Counted from the stretch's first letter, positions 9,597 through 22,330 are shown. The stretch is DNA of 64,000 bases from Epiperipatus broadwayi (GCA_028023455.1 JAQFVV010012402.1:13062292-13126291), one strand, 5' to 3'. The notes: generated by a model not told the origin, from the letters alone. Numbers and translations are program-made.

Positions 9597-12500
9597 TTCA
9601 CAATTTATGGAAAGTTAGAAACGTTACTGTTGTGTGACTTCAACAAGATTTAAATATAAACATTGCATTGCTACTCAAGATAGCAGAAGAAGCCACACTC
9701 TAGCTATAGCAAAGAAATATTTTTTTAATTTTATAGAGGCATTTTTAATTTTGTAGAATTATTCTAGTGTATTTTCTTTAATATATATAAAACATCAATG
9801 CAATATACATTCAAAAGGATTTCTTTTTGAATGGGCTGCCTAATGCAAGATTTTCTTTATTTAAAGGGAAATGTGGCCAAAAGTATATATTTATGTGGTC
9901 TTTAAAATATTTCATATAGATTTCAGCTAACGTTATGCATTGTTTTTATGTAATAGATAAGTAAATTTTAAGAGAGAAATATTTAAAATATTTAGTATTA
10001 TGAAAAGGGAAGTTGCAGAGAAGTTTATAATAAGAGGGGGGAAGCTTCTCCTTTTTATAAACAGTTGGCTATTTCTTCTAAGTTACATAGTATTATAAAC
10101 ATTTGAAAACACTACTTTTCATTATGTATGAAGAGAGATCAAACCTTTTAGTACTTTCAATAATTATGTAATGGCAATGACAGAAATTAAGACTTCTCAT
10201 TTTTAAAGAATCTGGAAAAAAATTGATAAATTCATAAAATTTCAAAAATAATTTAGAGAAATTCAAATAATCTGAAAATCAAACCTCAAAAAGAAATTGA
10301 GAATTTCTAAAACAAAATGATTTGAAAAATATCAAACAGAGGGAATTACATAATTTCAAGAGAATATTATAATAAATAATATATCTATGCAATCAAAAAA
10401 AAACTATTATAAAGTCACTAAATAAACTGACAATTACAATGGACATGCATAAAAGAGCAATGAAAAGTATTCAATGAGAAATGAATGATTTAGAGTATTT
10501 AATGGAATAGTTAGAAATTAATTCCAATTGTGTGAAAGAAGAATCTTATATATAAAATATAAAAGAATGTGCAAAAACATTAGAAAGAACTTCTTGTTAT
10601 TTGGTGCAAGAATGGAATTTTTGGATATCAAAAAAATGAGATCAAATTGATATAATAATTGCACCAAAGATGTAGTTTAAGTGGAGATGGAATTGAAAGT
10701 AATGAATATTTATTTTTACGTATGGTATGGCTCCTAATCAAAAGTGTTTGATTCATTTGGCCAAATATTAACGATAGTCAGTCAGGATAGAGTAAATCAC
10801 AATGACAGAAATAATCTAGTCAAATGGTAGTACAAAATAAGTGATATATTGAAAATTGAGTGGGTTTTAAGCTGAAAGTCTAAAAATAATTACCAAATAT
10901 GCCTTAAATTAGAAATTGTTATAAATGTAGCATAAGTACTGGGGGGTGTACAAAGTTTTACTTTAAATTAAACCTAAAATATAGTTGCGCGTTAAATATC
11001 TGAGTAAAAAAAAAGTAGATATAGAATAAAAAAAGGCTAGGTAAATTCACATTACAAATCGTGTAATAATTGGACCTTTTATAGAAAAGCGTTTTAACAT
11101 AATAGAAAAATGAAACAAAATATGAGTGAGCAAATCGCTTATTAATATTATTAGCAATAATAATAACATCAATAAAACATTGTGTCATTTAGCTTAAGTT
11201 AATCGTTTTTGTTTTTTATCATTTTTATCTAATTTTTTTTTACAAATATTTGAAAATCTTGCAAGTATAAAAAAGTAAAAGAGAGAAAAAAATAATCTGA
11301 TTATTATAGTGTAAACCCATGCTGGTTTTTATTAAGGTGATCTTAAGAAAAATAAATAATTCTTACTATTTTAGATTTTAAAATGTTTAAAATGTATTAT
11401 ATATCGATATTGTTTATTCAGACAATTTGAGTGATGTATTAAAAAATAATTTACTAACTATTGGGATTGAGAATTAAAAATTCAGAAAGAGAAAAATTGT
11501 CAGTGGGCTAATACACAGAATGACTTTTACACGAAAATCATTCTGGATTTTCTAATTTCAATATTATCCCAACTGGAAAGAATAAAACCAGAAATGATCT
11601 GTGTTTAAATGGGTAAAATCAAATACTATATTTACGTAAAAAGTGTATCTGTATGGCTTGAATAAAAGGAAGTTAAATTATTTATTTCCTGAAATTGAGT
11701 TTGGTTTAATTAAAGTTTTACTTAAGTATCTGAATATGGAGTTAGTATATATTTTACTACTAGATGGAGTTATACTACTGGCAATTGTGAATTTCATTTA
11801 TTTATTTATCTTATTCACTTTATTAGTTTCCATAACATTTTCTTAACTAATTCATTTACTCTATTTGTCATTATTGCATATTTTGTTACTTACTTAGTTC
11901 AGTTTATTATTTATTATTGCATGAAAATGTTGACCAATGATTTTTATTTCACCATACTGAAAGAAGAAAGTGCATTGATGTTTTTCGGCAACATTTATTA
12001 AAAGAACTCATACCATCATATGAATCTCTTATGCAGAAAAAGGCAAACAAAAAGAAACTTTTTGCCGGTTGAATGTGATCCTTACAAAGAATATCAAACA
12101 AATGGTAATCCTTTTACCATTCACGCCTGAAAATTATTTGCATATTTTTTTTATTCCAGAGATACACTCATGTAAAACTTGTACAACTCAGTCATAGATT
12201 ATTTCAACATGTGCATAGATGTTTATACAACTATATGATTATGCTAGGAATCAACAAAATTCCAGTTCATAATTAGATCAAAAATGCAATTATGAAAGAA
12301 TTTAAAAGATCACAAAATGATAATAAGCAAATAATGAATATCTGATTTAGAGAAAAGATTTTATAGCTTCTACTTCTATATAGAATACCAAAACAGAGCT
12401 GTTCCACTTTAGTATCTAGTAAATATGTTACTCAGATGATTTTTCAGCTTATGGTATTTAAATACAAGAGGATTTCATTATTCTTGTATAAATCACCAGT

Positions 12501-15500
12501 TAGGAGTTTTTATAATAGTCCATTAAATGTTATTGGCCTGAAGATCAAGTAGAAAATCTTAAACAAAACGGATACATATATATGTCTCAAAATTTTTCCA
12601 TATACATCTTATGTCGAAAAATTTTAATGAAAAGTCAAAATCAAAACTTATTTACTGAATTTTTGACTGATGTAATATTTACCGTAGACATAATTTACTC
12701 TTAATCTATAATTATATTTGAATGCCATTATATCTTCATTTGCATTTAATTTATTTTGATTATTTTTCCATTTGTTTGTAATTATGTTTAGACAAATAAA
12801 TACATTCATTGTATGTAACTTTCAAATTAATTCAAACTTTTTGTGTAATGATACAATGAATGCCAAATGTTTTGTAATTTCCAACTTTTGCTAATACATT
12901 ACAATCCATTGGTAGATTGTAGCATCCCTTAAAGTGCATACTAAGCTGGCATCAATATCTGTCAATCTATTTATACTTTCATCAATTTTTTAATATATTG
13001 AAAACTTATATGAAAACAATTGCCTCTATATAATTTCATTATTTGAAATTTGATGTCAAAATTATGACTAGCCAGAAAATAGTAACTACAATTAAATATG
13101 AATAGACATTTATAAATTTAAATTTTAAAATTTGTTTTCATATTTAGTTATATAATGTTTGTGAATGTTTTATCTAATTTTAAAATGTAAATATTTATTT
13201 ATTTATTTGCTTTTTTTTAAAAAAACTGCCATTAGTATGAGAAGTGAAAAAGAATCTGTATAGATTTAGAGATGTTACAAGCATGGGATGACATTTGTAA
13301 ATTTAAAAGTGAATATTAAAATAAAATGAGTAAAATAATATCTTCTAATAAATGTATTAAAATAGAAAGAGTGAATTAATACCTTTTTGCTTATAAGAAG
13401 TTGATAAAAATGGTGAAGTTTGAATATTATATACTAAATTAGTATTAAAAAATAGAATTATTAGCTCTTATTATAGATTTCTCTTCTGCTGACCAATTCT
13501 TGGTACTGATATAGTCATCCATCTACATTTTAATTTTCTCTTTGAGTCTTTAAAGACTGCTTTAATCACTGGGATGACTAATCAAGAAATTTTAAATTTC
13601 TTTGCAAAAATGATGATTTACCCTAGTTGTAATATTACTATGATTAAATTTATTGTAATGATCAGGATGAGCCAACAACCACATAAATCACCATTAGGGT
13701 GACTTCAACCACCATAACTCATTCCAACCTACATACTACTTCATTTTTTAAGGCTTGGTGATCAGGGAGAGATAGAGACTTAAAACTAGATTATTAACCA
13801 TATGACTTCCCTGTGGCAAACAAGACACCTGATACAATGTACATATAAAATACAAGCACTTTATTAATATTAAAATTATAAACAAATAAAAAAAAGAAAT
13901 GACTACTGCTTAATTTGGTTGCTAGACTTATAAGATAATGGAAATTACATGAATTAATGAGTACATATGTTAAAGTTTCAATGCATAACAAATATAAAAA
14001 TAAGGGACTTCGGATGATGAACACATTTGATCTTTGGGACAGATATTCCTCAAGCAGGTACATAATAAGTTAAGGTAAGTTTAATTAACTAGAAAAATAT
14101 GGTTAAATAGATAAATGCATACTCTCATGATCATGACCAATAAATGCTGAAATATAAAGCTTTAATGTATACAAGGGATAAGGAAGGCAGTACTGAGTTA
14201 CTAAAGTAATAAACAAATAATGAAGTAGACTGGAATATGATCACCTCTGTGATGTCATATCCAAGTCTTAGAATAAGGCAAAAATGGGAATATATTTGCT
14301 TTTGCAATGTTAAATGGGTCATGGAAATAAGGAATGAGTGACTTCATATAACCCTAATTATTAACTCATTAACACATTGCACTGGTAACAAGAAAAGAAC
14401 AAGACCCTCTGGGTCTGAAAATGAAAGGAACATTCCTGCATTTGCGTAGAACTTTGACAAATGAATCCGTCAAAACAAATCCTTTGAAGCAGGGATAAAC
14501 GCAGTAAAATAATCCTGAAATTAAACAACCCAGTAATGCCAAATTTATAAAAAAAATTTGGACATAAATTTAAATAAAATAAAAGCATAAATGGTCATGG
14601 CATAAGTTTATAATATGCGAATATCTATTATGATGCTAAATCAGGGTCTATGCAGTTATTATATATATATTTTAAAAAATTTATAGAGATTACTCCCTGA
14701 TTAATGAGAGACCCACCCCATTCTTACATATATAAGGAATTATTGATATGAGAGCCTATGATGATAATATATTACATTGTGTTAAAAGTTTTAAAGAATT
14801 AAACTATCATATCATATATTTCATTATCAATTTTATAGAAACTGCGTATCTGCAGTATACATATATTTGTTCCTTTTAAAATAGAAAACAAAGTTTTAAC
14901 TTTTAAACTCGTAAGATGAAATTTTAATTTAAAACTAAAAGTTGTTTATAAATCAATATACGCAGTATACATATATATACTTGTCTCTTATAAAAGAAAA
15001 TAAAGTTTGCTTTTAAACATCTTAACACTTGATCTTAATTTTTAAATTTGAAAGTTTTATATAAACCATTATAATTGCGTTAATGGCTATATGATATTTT
15101 GAAAAAAAAAAAAACGATTTTAAACAGACAAGTTTAAATCGCAAATAATAATAAAAACAAACTAGAATCAGAGAGAGAGAGGATTTAAATATCTTGTTTT
15201 TCTTTAATTACTGGGTTTCAAATATTTTAATCATTGAAATATTTTTCTAAATTTCCCTCTGTCTGATTCTTAAATAATAAGTCTAGCAAAATTTAAGAAA
15301 GACCGAGTATATATTGCAATACTCGATCTTCCCTAATATGTACAATTAATTAAGCATATGTTAAAAAAATATTTAAATAATGCAACAAAATATCTAAATA
15401 ATACAGTATAAAACAGTTTAATAATACAATAAGAATATTTCTATTGTACTAAAAAAAACATACAAACACAATTTAAAGAACAGTTAATAAATAATTTGTG

Positions 15501-16782
15501 GAAACAAAGAAAGAATATTAGAGAGGCTTTTATCATTTGAAATTTATAGTTAAATTAAACTATAATTTTACCAGATCTTCATGAAGGATTTTGACAAACA
15601 GTAGAATTGGCTGGCTGGTCACTCAATGAAATTATATATTGGGGTTTTGTATTGATAGCAATGATATAGAATGTCAGCAATTTGGATGGTCAAATGTAGG
15701 CAAGGACTTGATCGGTTTAGCATTCTATAAGACCAGGAAACTCCATACTCAGCTTCTTGGTGATGGCCAGAAAAATTGCAGCGATCTTCTCACTCATAGC
15801 TTGATGTAATTTAATAGCTTAAAACTTTACAATAACTCTTCCAGAAGTTTATAATAACTAAACTCTACAAAAAGTGTACAATAACTCTTCCAGAAGTTTA
15901 CAATAATAATAATGCTTTCTTCTTTCTGTCCTATATATATTTCAAAAACAAAGCCATCCCGATCTTTTCAAATTAATTAATTAATTTAAATTTAAAAAAA
16001 ATTATTTTCTTTATTATCTATAAGAATCTTACTGATTATAATCTTAATGCAATTTCATTTTGAAATTTTACTAATTGCATTTTTTAATTAAATTCCGAAT
16101 GTCTTTTATTTTTCTCAAATTCCCCAATAAGTACACTTTTATCACCTTTTATTGTAATAACACTGCTACACTAAAATATAAATTCTAAAATTAGCATTTA
16201 ATACCTACATTTTTTAATATCAATTGGTATTTTAATTAACTAAAAAGTTCAACTTTCTTTGCTGATTTAAACCCCCATCTTTTTTCACACTTACCAAGCT
16301 CATAATTAAATTTCATAATAAAATTTACGTTTTAATAATAAATTATATTTTTTTTATACATTATATTTTTTTAAATGCCTTAATATTTTTAACTTAATAG
16401 CAAAATATATACTTGAACCACATATATACACACATGTATATATATGACCGCTTCATTATAAATTCCCTATTTAATCAAACTTTTATGTTTCTTTTCAATT
16501 TTTATTGATTTTTGAAAAGATAGGGTGGAGAAATGGAAGAGAGATCAAGAGAAGCAAAAAATATACCTTTGAACAACTTATGAAATGTATATAATTTTCA
16601 AATAACCATTTCCTTATTTGTAAATGAAAAAAATATCAGTTTGGAAATTTGGATCCTTCTTTGCTTTTAGAATTTTTTTTTCTTTTCAAAAATGAAAGGG
16701 AGGTAGAGAATTACAGTCTGGACTTGGAATTTATACTAGTAAAACTACTTCAACTAAATTTATAAATTCACGGTGTTAAGTA
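9597..16782. other. No gene recognised
   Basis: Seven kilobases of AT-rich sequence without a supported gene. Open frames of 60-90 codons (for example 10958-11188, 13794-14063, 14131-14322 and 14361-14588) are Phe/Ile/Leu/Lys/Asn-rich and look like chance products of base composition. A duplicated segment with CAATAACTCTTCCAGAAGTTTA occurs at about 15830-15905. A purine tract AGAGAGAGAGAGG lies near 15170. I see no transposon ends, RNA gene or clear promoter. Confidence 0.5.
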
Positions 16783-16797
16783 AAATTCCTTAGTATT
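16783..16797. repeat. Target-site duplication of the tRNA-like retroposon, left copy
   Basis: AAATTCCTTAGTATT, identical to 16909-16923. The length (15 bp) fits LINE-mediated retroposition. Confidence 0.88.
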
Positions 16798-16908
16798 TTT
16801 TTTTTTCCATGTGTCATAGCATCGGCCGGGACGCGAACCCACAACCGTCTGCAACCAACTACTTGCTTGCATGGCGACTGCGATACCTCTCGGCTAACAA
16901 TGCAAGAC
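16798..16908 (-). mobile_element. tRNA-derived retroposon (SINE or retroposed tRNA) with poly(A) tail
   Basis: Read on the minus strand, an 85-nt tRNA-like body (16903 down to 16819) is followed by a short tail and an A-run (T-run at about 16796-16806 on the plus strand). The ends GCATTG and CGATGC can pair as an acceptor stem. TAGCCGAGAGG (16886-16896) fits the RNA polymerase III box A, and GGTTCGCGTCC (16829-16839) fits box B with one departure. The body length and box spacing suit a class II tRNA (Ser/Leu type), though I could not fold a convincing anticodon arm. Perfect 15-bp duplications at 16783-16797 and 16909-16923 show insertion by LINE machinery. It may be the tRNA head of a SINE family or a single retroposed tRNA; finding other copies would decide. 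The body is GC-rich compared with its surroundings. Confidence 0.85.
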
Positions 16909-16923
16909 AAATTCCTTAGTATT
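16909..16923. repeat. Target-site duplication of the tRNA-like retroposon, right copy
   Basis: Perfect second copy of the 15-bp duplication at 16783-16797; it abuts the 5' end of the retroposon on the minus strand. Confidence 0.88.
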
Positions 16924-18229
16924 AGTTTTTATTAGCATGTCTTTTTTTTTTTTTGGTGGACTTTTATTTTTGATAAATTCAATGTCAATTTTAAAAAATT
17001 CAAAGATAAAAAAGAAACCACATTCCTCCCCCCCTCCCCAATTGTAAGTTGGAAGAAATATATTTTTTAACTTGTAGAAATTAGTTTCAAAATAAACTTT
17101 ATATTGATAATATTGATAATACAAAATGTTTCTGAAAATAGTAAACTTGGTGTTCATTTAAAGTGTTGTAAGATTTTTAGTTTTTAATTAAAAAAACTAA
17201 AATTCAAATCAATAAAAAAGTTTTTATTTTAAGATCTTTTTTTGGTAAATTTGTTTCAAATCTAGCCAGTTCAATTTTATTTGGAGTGTTTGATTGAATT
17301 TGTGTTCCAATGTAGCTGCATTAAAGTCCACAAAGTAATTCACCCCTCCCCTTCACTCTTTCACTTTTTAAAAAGCCAAAAAGAGAGAAGAAATTTTAAA
17401 AAAATTTAAAGATAAAATCTTAAAAAATTTCAAAAGTAATCTGTCAATTACAAATCAAATGAGGTTGTCTAAATTATGTAATACTGTTGAAACAATTTAT
17501 CCTTTTCCCCTCTTCTTCTCTCTCACCTCACTTTTTTAAAAGACAATAAGAAACAAGAAATTTACAAGTTTTTAAAGAGACATAATAATAAAAATTTCTA
17601 AAAAAAAAAAAATCTATCAATTACAAATTGAAAGAAATTGTTTGAAATTCTAAATCAATCAGTTTTATAAATCAATATTAGATATATTACAATGAGAAAA
17701 TTAAAGAAACCTTGAAAATTTAGAATTGAACTTTTTTAGAAATGGGGAAAAAAACAAATATTATTAAAGTTTGCCAAAAAAAAAAAAGATCTGTCAATAA
17801 AAAACTAATACTAAGAGATTTTAGATTACACATGGAATTTATAAATTAAATCATAGTACTATTATTGTGCTAAATCATCATTTTTTTAAAGAAATCTTCA
17901 AATGATTGATTAATCATCACAGTATTATATCATGATATCAAAGCAGTGTTTAAAGTGTTAATAAAAGATAAAAATGGAAATGTAGGTAGCCAAGTAGACT
18001 GATATCCAATTCTCCATTTATCATTGTTTTATTGAAAATTAAAAGTGTGCTTCAATTTTAAAATGATATATGTAATAATGAATAATAAAGTGAAAATGAA
18101 TAGAGGTTATTATCTTGATAATCTTTGATGATTAAATTTATTTTGTAGTTTCAAACAACAAATCCTGCTAAAAAGCTATGGTGTTTACATTGTAGTCTCA
18201 GTACATTATGTTATTTATCAAGTTTTAAT
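16924..18229. other. No gene recognised
   Basis: AT-rich DNA with long A and T runs and several short purine-rich stretches. The 87-residue minus frame at 16894-17157 begins beyond the retroposon and is low-complexity (Phe/Lys/Asn), not a supported gene. Confidence 0.5.
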
Positions 18230-18360
18230 TATCTATATTACTATACAAATATGAAAGTTGGTTGGTTTGTCACTTTATAATTCAACAAATATTGCATAAA
18301 TCTTGAAGAATCTTGTATAATTTATTTTGTATGGAATTTTACTAGCATATACATTTTTGC
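18230..18360 (+). repeat. Dispersed repeat shared with 50150-50290
   Basis: About 130 bp that reappears in reverse orientation at about 50150-50290. Both contain GAAAGTT(G/T)GTT, AATTCAACAAATATTG and AATCTTGAAGAATCTTG in the same order. No ends, target duplications or coding region could be defined. Confidence 0.7.
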
Positions 18361-18390
18361 TTTAATTTTCATAAATTTGTAATTTGCAAT

Positions 18391-19099
18391 ATAAAAAAGG
18401 CTTTGCAGAGAATATAAGTGTGCTATTAAGAACAAAGAAAGTGAAAACGATATTAATGCTAAATGGGGAAAATACTTAGAAAAGAAGAAGTTGGCTAAAA
18501 TGGATAATTATATAGAGAGGATGAAGTTAAATAGTAAATTGTTGGAGAATATTAATAAAAGTGGAAGAAATGGGAGTAAAAAATTTTGGAATTACATTAA
18601 AAGGAGAAGTGTAGGGGAAAGTGAGATAGTATTAATAGATGATGAGGGAATAGAGTGTAGCTCTAGAGAAGAGGTAGAAAGAATCTTAAATAGATATTTA
18701 ATGGATATAGAAAAGATGTTAGATGCGAAGGGATTAGTAATAGAAAACATGAAAGCAGGTAGTAATGGGTATATTAGGTTCACAAAAAATGAACTGAATG
18801 AGGCAGAGAAGAGATTAAAAAGTGGAAAGGTGAGAGGTTCAGATGGATGGGCAGCAGAGATGATAATGAATTTATGGCATAGAGCAAAAGCAAAGTTATT
18901 ATCATGTTTTAATAAGATGGCACAGACGATAGTTTTTCCGGGTAGTTGGAGTAATACAAGAATAAGATTATTATTTAAAGGAAAGGGTAAGGATCGTAGA
19001 AAGTTAAATAATTATAGACCGATAGCAGTAACATCAGTTTATATAAAGTTTTCTCATATATGGTGCTGGAAGAGTTGTAAAATGGATGGAAGAGAATAA
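18391..19099 (+). pseudogene. LINE reverse transcriptase, N-terminal fingers region
   Basis: Open from about 18391; the conventional frame starts at 18491 (202 residues to 19099). Upstream codons are also open, so the true start was further 5' and has been lost. Residues 94-150 match the pre-palm segment (KSGKVRGSDGW at about 110-120, the K.G...G.DG motif). LLFKGKGKDRRKLNNYRPI (about 160-178) is the conserved fingers motif. After residue 182 the frame goes out of phase, with a Cys/Trp-rich end that is not family-like; the reading resumes in another frame at 19086. The frameshift therefore lies at about 19050-19085. It functioned originally as cDNA polymerase for its own RNA. Confidence 0.88.
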
Positions 19100-19589
19100 T
19101 GTAGTGGGGGTAATGCAAGGAGGTTTTATGTCAGATAGGCATATAAGAGATAGTTTGTTTGCAGTTACACAACTTATGGAGATGAGTAGGAATTCAGGTA
19201 GATCGTTATATATGAGTTTTATACATATAGAGAAAGCATATGATAGAGTAAATAGAAATAGATTATGGGTAAGGTTAGCAAATTTGGGAATCGATGAAGC
19301 TTTAGTAAATGTTATTAAGAAATTATATGAAAATAATTATTATACTTACCAATTAGGGGATATAGAATCAGTTAACGTTAAAAATGGGGTGGGATTAAGG
19401 CAAGGATGCCCTATGTCACCTATTTTGTTTTTGTTGTTTTTGAGTGAAATGGAGAAAGCAATAAGACTAGGAAGAGGGGTAGAGATACCATTAATAGGTG
19501 GCGAGGGAGTATATACTGTGTCCGGTCTTTTTTTGCAGATGATATCTTTTTGTGTGCAGAAAGAAAAGAAGATATGGAAATTATGCTGA
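19086..19589 (+). pseudogene. LINE reverse transcriptase palm with altered motif A
   Basis: A 167-residue frame with GGFMSDRHIRDSLFAV (about 12-27), motif A as FIHIEKAYDRV (45-55) and motif B GLRQGCPMSPILF (103-115). Motif A normally has Asp where this copy has His (residue 47, codon CAT), so one of the three catalytic carboxylates is lost. Motif C is missing from this frame, because a one-base shift in the T-run near 19528-19535 moves it into the next frame, where FFADDIFL and following residues are readable to about 19650. The last 20 or so residues of the listed frame are therefore out of phase. Missense loss and frameshift together make it inactive. Confidence 0.88.
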
Positions 19590-19650
19590 CATGTGCACGG
19601 GTGGGTAAAGAGATGGGGATTAAATTTAGTGAAAAAAACAAACAAATATA

Positions 19651-20340
19651 ATGATGGTTAATACTGGGGAAAGAGAAGATGTAGAATTTTTATTGGGGGA
19701 TATAAAGTTAAGTGTGGTGGATAGATATAGGTATTTGGGAATCATCTTGTGTTATCAGGAAAATTGCTTGGATGAATGGGAGAAAAAATTGGTAAATGAA
19801 GCAAAGAAAAGAAAGGGGTTGGTAAAGAAACTAACAGTATTTTCATATAATAAATATGATGTAGCTAGAATTGTATGGAAGGGAGTTGCAGTAGCAGGGT
19901 TAACATATGGTAATGATGCATTATGTGTTAGTAAAAGGGTTTTAGATTATTTAGAGAAAGTACAAAGGGAAGTAGGGAGACATGCATTAGATGCAGAGAT
20001 GTGGACAGCAAAGGAGACAATTCAAGGAGAAATGGGATGGTCAAGTTTTTATATGAGAGATGCAAAAAGTAAAATGAAAATGTTTGGTAGGTTGTGGTTT
20101 ATGGATAGTAAAAGAATAGCCAAAATAGTGTTTAATTGGGTTACGAGTAAAGGGCAGATAACAAGATGGGTGAGAAAGGTAATGCGGTATGCAAAAGATT
20201 TGGATAAAGAATTTATATCAGTATACTTGTATAAAAGGTGGGATGATTGTGTTAGGAGGATTGTTGAGTGTTATAGTGGTAAGGAATGGGATAAAAGAAT
20301 AGAAGCATTAATAAAAAATAGGGAGTTGGAGAGATGGTGA
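19651..20340 (+). pseudogene. LINE reverse transcriptase thumb and connection region
   Basis: A 229-residue frame continuing the same element. VDRYRYLGIIL (about 23-33) is the conserved post-palm segment. AGLTYGNDAL (about 84-93) corresponds to the Y-G-x-E/D-x-(W/L) region found after the thumb in many LINEs. The rest is Lys/Arg/Trp-rich. It terminates at 20340 and the element continues two codons later in the same frame. The Met at 19651 is an internal residue and no independent start is implied. Confidence 0.82.
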
Positions 20341-20346
20341 ACTAGT

Positions 20347-20592
20347 ATGGAGAGTAAGAAGAGTTTAAATATATATAGTAGTAAACGGAATATTGGATGC
20401 GAGTTAATTTATGATAATAGTAAGGAAAGTAGTTTATTGTTTAAGGCTCGAACAGGATCTTTAGCAACAAGAGAATGTACATGTAAATGGAAAACTATGG
20501 GTGATTTAGGGTGCAAATTGTGTAAGGAAGGTATAGAAAATATTAGGCATCTGTTGATTGAATGTAAATGCTTGAAAGCAGAAAGGGTATAG
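20347..20592 (+). pseudogene. LINE C-terminal Cys-His finger
   Basis: An 81-residue frame in phase with the upstream segment, separated by a stop. It holds C-x2-C-x8-H-x4-C (from the Cys of CKLC to the Cys of IECKC, about residues 56-73), preceded by LLFKARTGSLATRE, the arrangement seen just after the thumb in CR1/L2/jockey-like LINEs. Readable but stop-interrupted family-like sequence continues to about 20760. The finger is thought to bind nucleic acid. The four ligands are intact here although the polymerase is dead. Confidence 0.78.
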
Positions 20593-20851
20593 ATAATGAA
20601 GTTATGGGAGAATAGGTATGAACAAAGGGACTATACCAAAAGGGAGTTATTAGTTTTTATGCTGGGTTTGTGAAAATATAAGGGGGATTTAGATATAAAG
20701 GCCATAGAGTTGACAAAGATTATGTTGTGGAAATGGGATGGGGCAGAATATGGGGAGACTTAGAGTGGGGAATGGAAAATAAAGTGGCTAACAGGTTTAT
20801 CTGGGCATAATTGCTGAGATATTCTTGACTTCGTTTAAAGAGAAGCCAAAT

Positions 20852-20872
20852 ACATCACATCACATCACATCA
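20852..20872 (+). repeat. (ACATC)4 LINE 3' tail
   Basis: Four perfect pentanucleotide units followed by ATG. It lies at the 3' end of the plus-strand LINE, where target-primed reverse transcription starts. Confidence 0.8.
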
Positions 20873-21071
20873 TGACTTGGAAAAAAATTTAAATGAAAAG
20901 AATAATTTTTGTTAAAGCAAGGTAAAATTTGATTTTGTAAATATATTTTAAATTAATCAAATTACATTTGTAATCATGTATTTAATTTTTCATTTGAATA
21001 ATGACAATTTAAATCTGTTGCAATAATGAATTTGATAAATCTTTGGGATTTCAGTTTACATATATATATAT

Positions 21072-22330
21072 TGTAACGATCCAGAGAATAACACTTAACG
21101 TGATCTGCACTACAGGCGCCATCTAGGCATTTGAACCTAGAAAAATTTATAAAGTAGGCAGATACGTAAGTCAAAAAAAAAATTTATTTTATTTTATTTA
21201 TATATTTTGATATCCGGTCGTTAGCCCATGTCACTAGCTCAGGGAGTAGCAGAGATTTAATAATATAATATCTTATCTAATTATATTTCAATATTAAAAA
21301 ATAAATAAAATAAGCCACTGCCAATAATTAACATACAAAAATTTATTTACGTTGTGCACTTTAATAACTCTTAAACTTTATTTCCTTTGTGGATAATTAT
21401 ATTTACATGGAGAAATTATTTCATATATTAAATTGATTTTAACAGAATAAGTGGAGAACTGATAAGATGAACATTTTATTTAATTTTATTTAATAAAATT
21501 TAGATGTTGATATTTTGATATATGCTCTGATGAAAGTGAAGGCTGACTAAGGTAAACGTTTTTAAATTACTTCAATTTGGAAGTAAGTTTTATTATATTC
21601 CAAATTGAACCTTACCTGACAGTTATCATAATTTTTTTTAAAACAATAACATAACTAATATCAGAATACATTCTATTATTAATCTAGTGTGAATGGATGT
21701 TATCTTATATAGAAACATAACACACACTGAATCATTTTAATGACACAATACGTAGATTTATAATGTATGGTGGTATTATTTATTGTACACATGATTTTAA
21801 ATTATATATATGTAAATAATTACATTATGTTTTTCTGAATGTTAAATAGTTTATTATTGTATTTAAATATAAGCACAGATTATGATTCTAAATTTTAATA
21901 TTTTTATTATTTATGTGATAATATTTTTGTTTCTATTACGGATTAAAATGTGCTAAACTTGATTTTAAAATTAAACAGGTCTCGTTTGTTTATTTTATTT
22001 AGTCATTTTATAAAACCAATAATTATAAATATACATACTCATGAATATATATGTTGAATCAACTTAGTGATTTAATATTTATAAAAAAGTTATATATAGC
22101 TTATACTAAATTTATCATTACTATGGGATATTTGTGGAAATGCCTGAAGAGAGTCGATTGCGATTTCTACTCTGAGCTCAAATTCCGAGAGTAACGAGGT
22201 TATTAATAGAGGAGTGGATTGGATTATATTTTAAATCACATCATCCATGGCATTCTATAAGAAGACTCAAAGTCTGAATATAGTTAAATGTGACTTCCTT
22301 GAGTCCTGAAAACGATCGTCCCGTTGTACA
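21072..22330 (+). repeat. Putative 5' LTR (1259 bp)
   Basis: It starts TGTAACGATCCAGAG and ends GATCGTCCCGTTGTACA, so it has TG..CA ends. Bases 21072-21349 match 28979-29249; 21350-22330 match 32306-33280 with about four differences in the first 200 aligned bases. Homology stops at 22330/33280, immediately before TGGTGCCC. The first 50 bases are more diverged than the rest, perhaps from exchange with other family members. Confidence 0.65.

Larger units (their letters stand above)
18391..20872 (+). mobile_element. Decayed 5'-truncated LINE with (CATCA)n tail
   Basis: A second non-LTR retrotransposon, unrelated in detail to the RTE. An open reading begins abruptly at about 18391 and runs through the polymerase fingers, palm, thumb and a C-terminal Cys-His finger. 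Frameshifts occur near 19060-19085, near 19530 and near 19640, and stops at 20338-20340, 20590-20592 and beyond. The 3' end carries four ACATC units at 20852-20872, a pentanucleotide tail of the type used by several CR1/L2/jockey-like LINEs instead of poly(A). No endonuclease segment is present, so the 5' part is missing. I could not find a target duplication. The clade cannot be fixed by eye. Confidence 0.88.

Noticed and set aside
19346-19645. Minus-strand frames opposite the LINE palm
   Set aside because: Antisense shadows of the reverse transcriptase.
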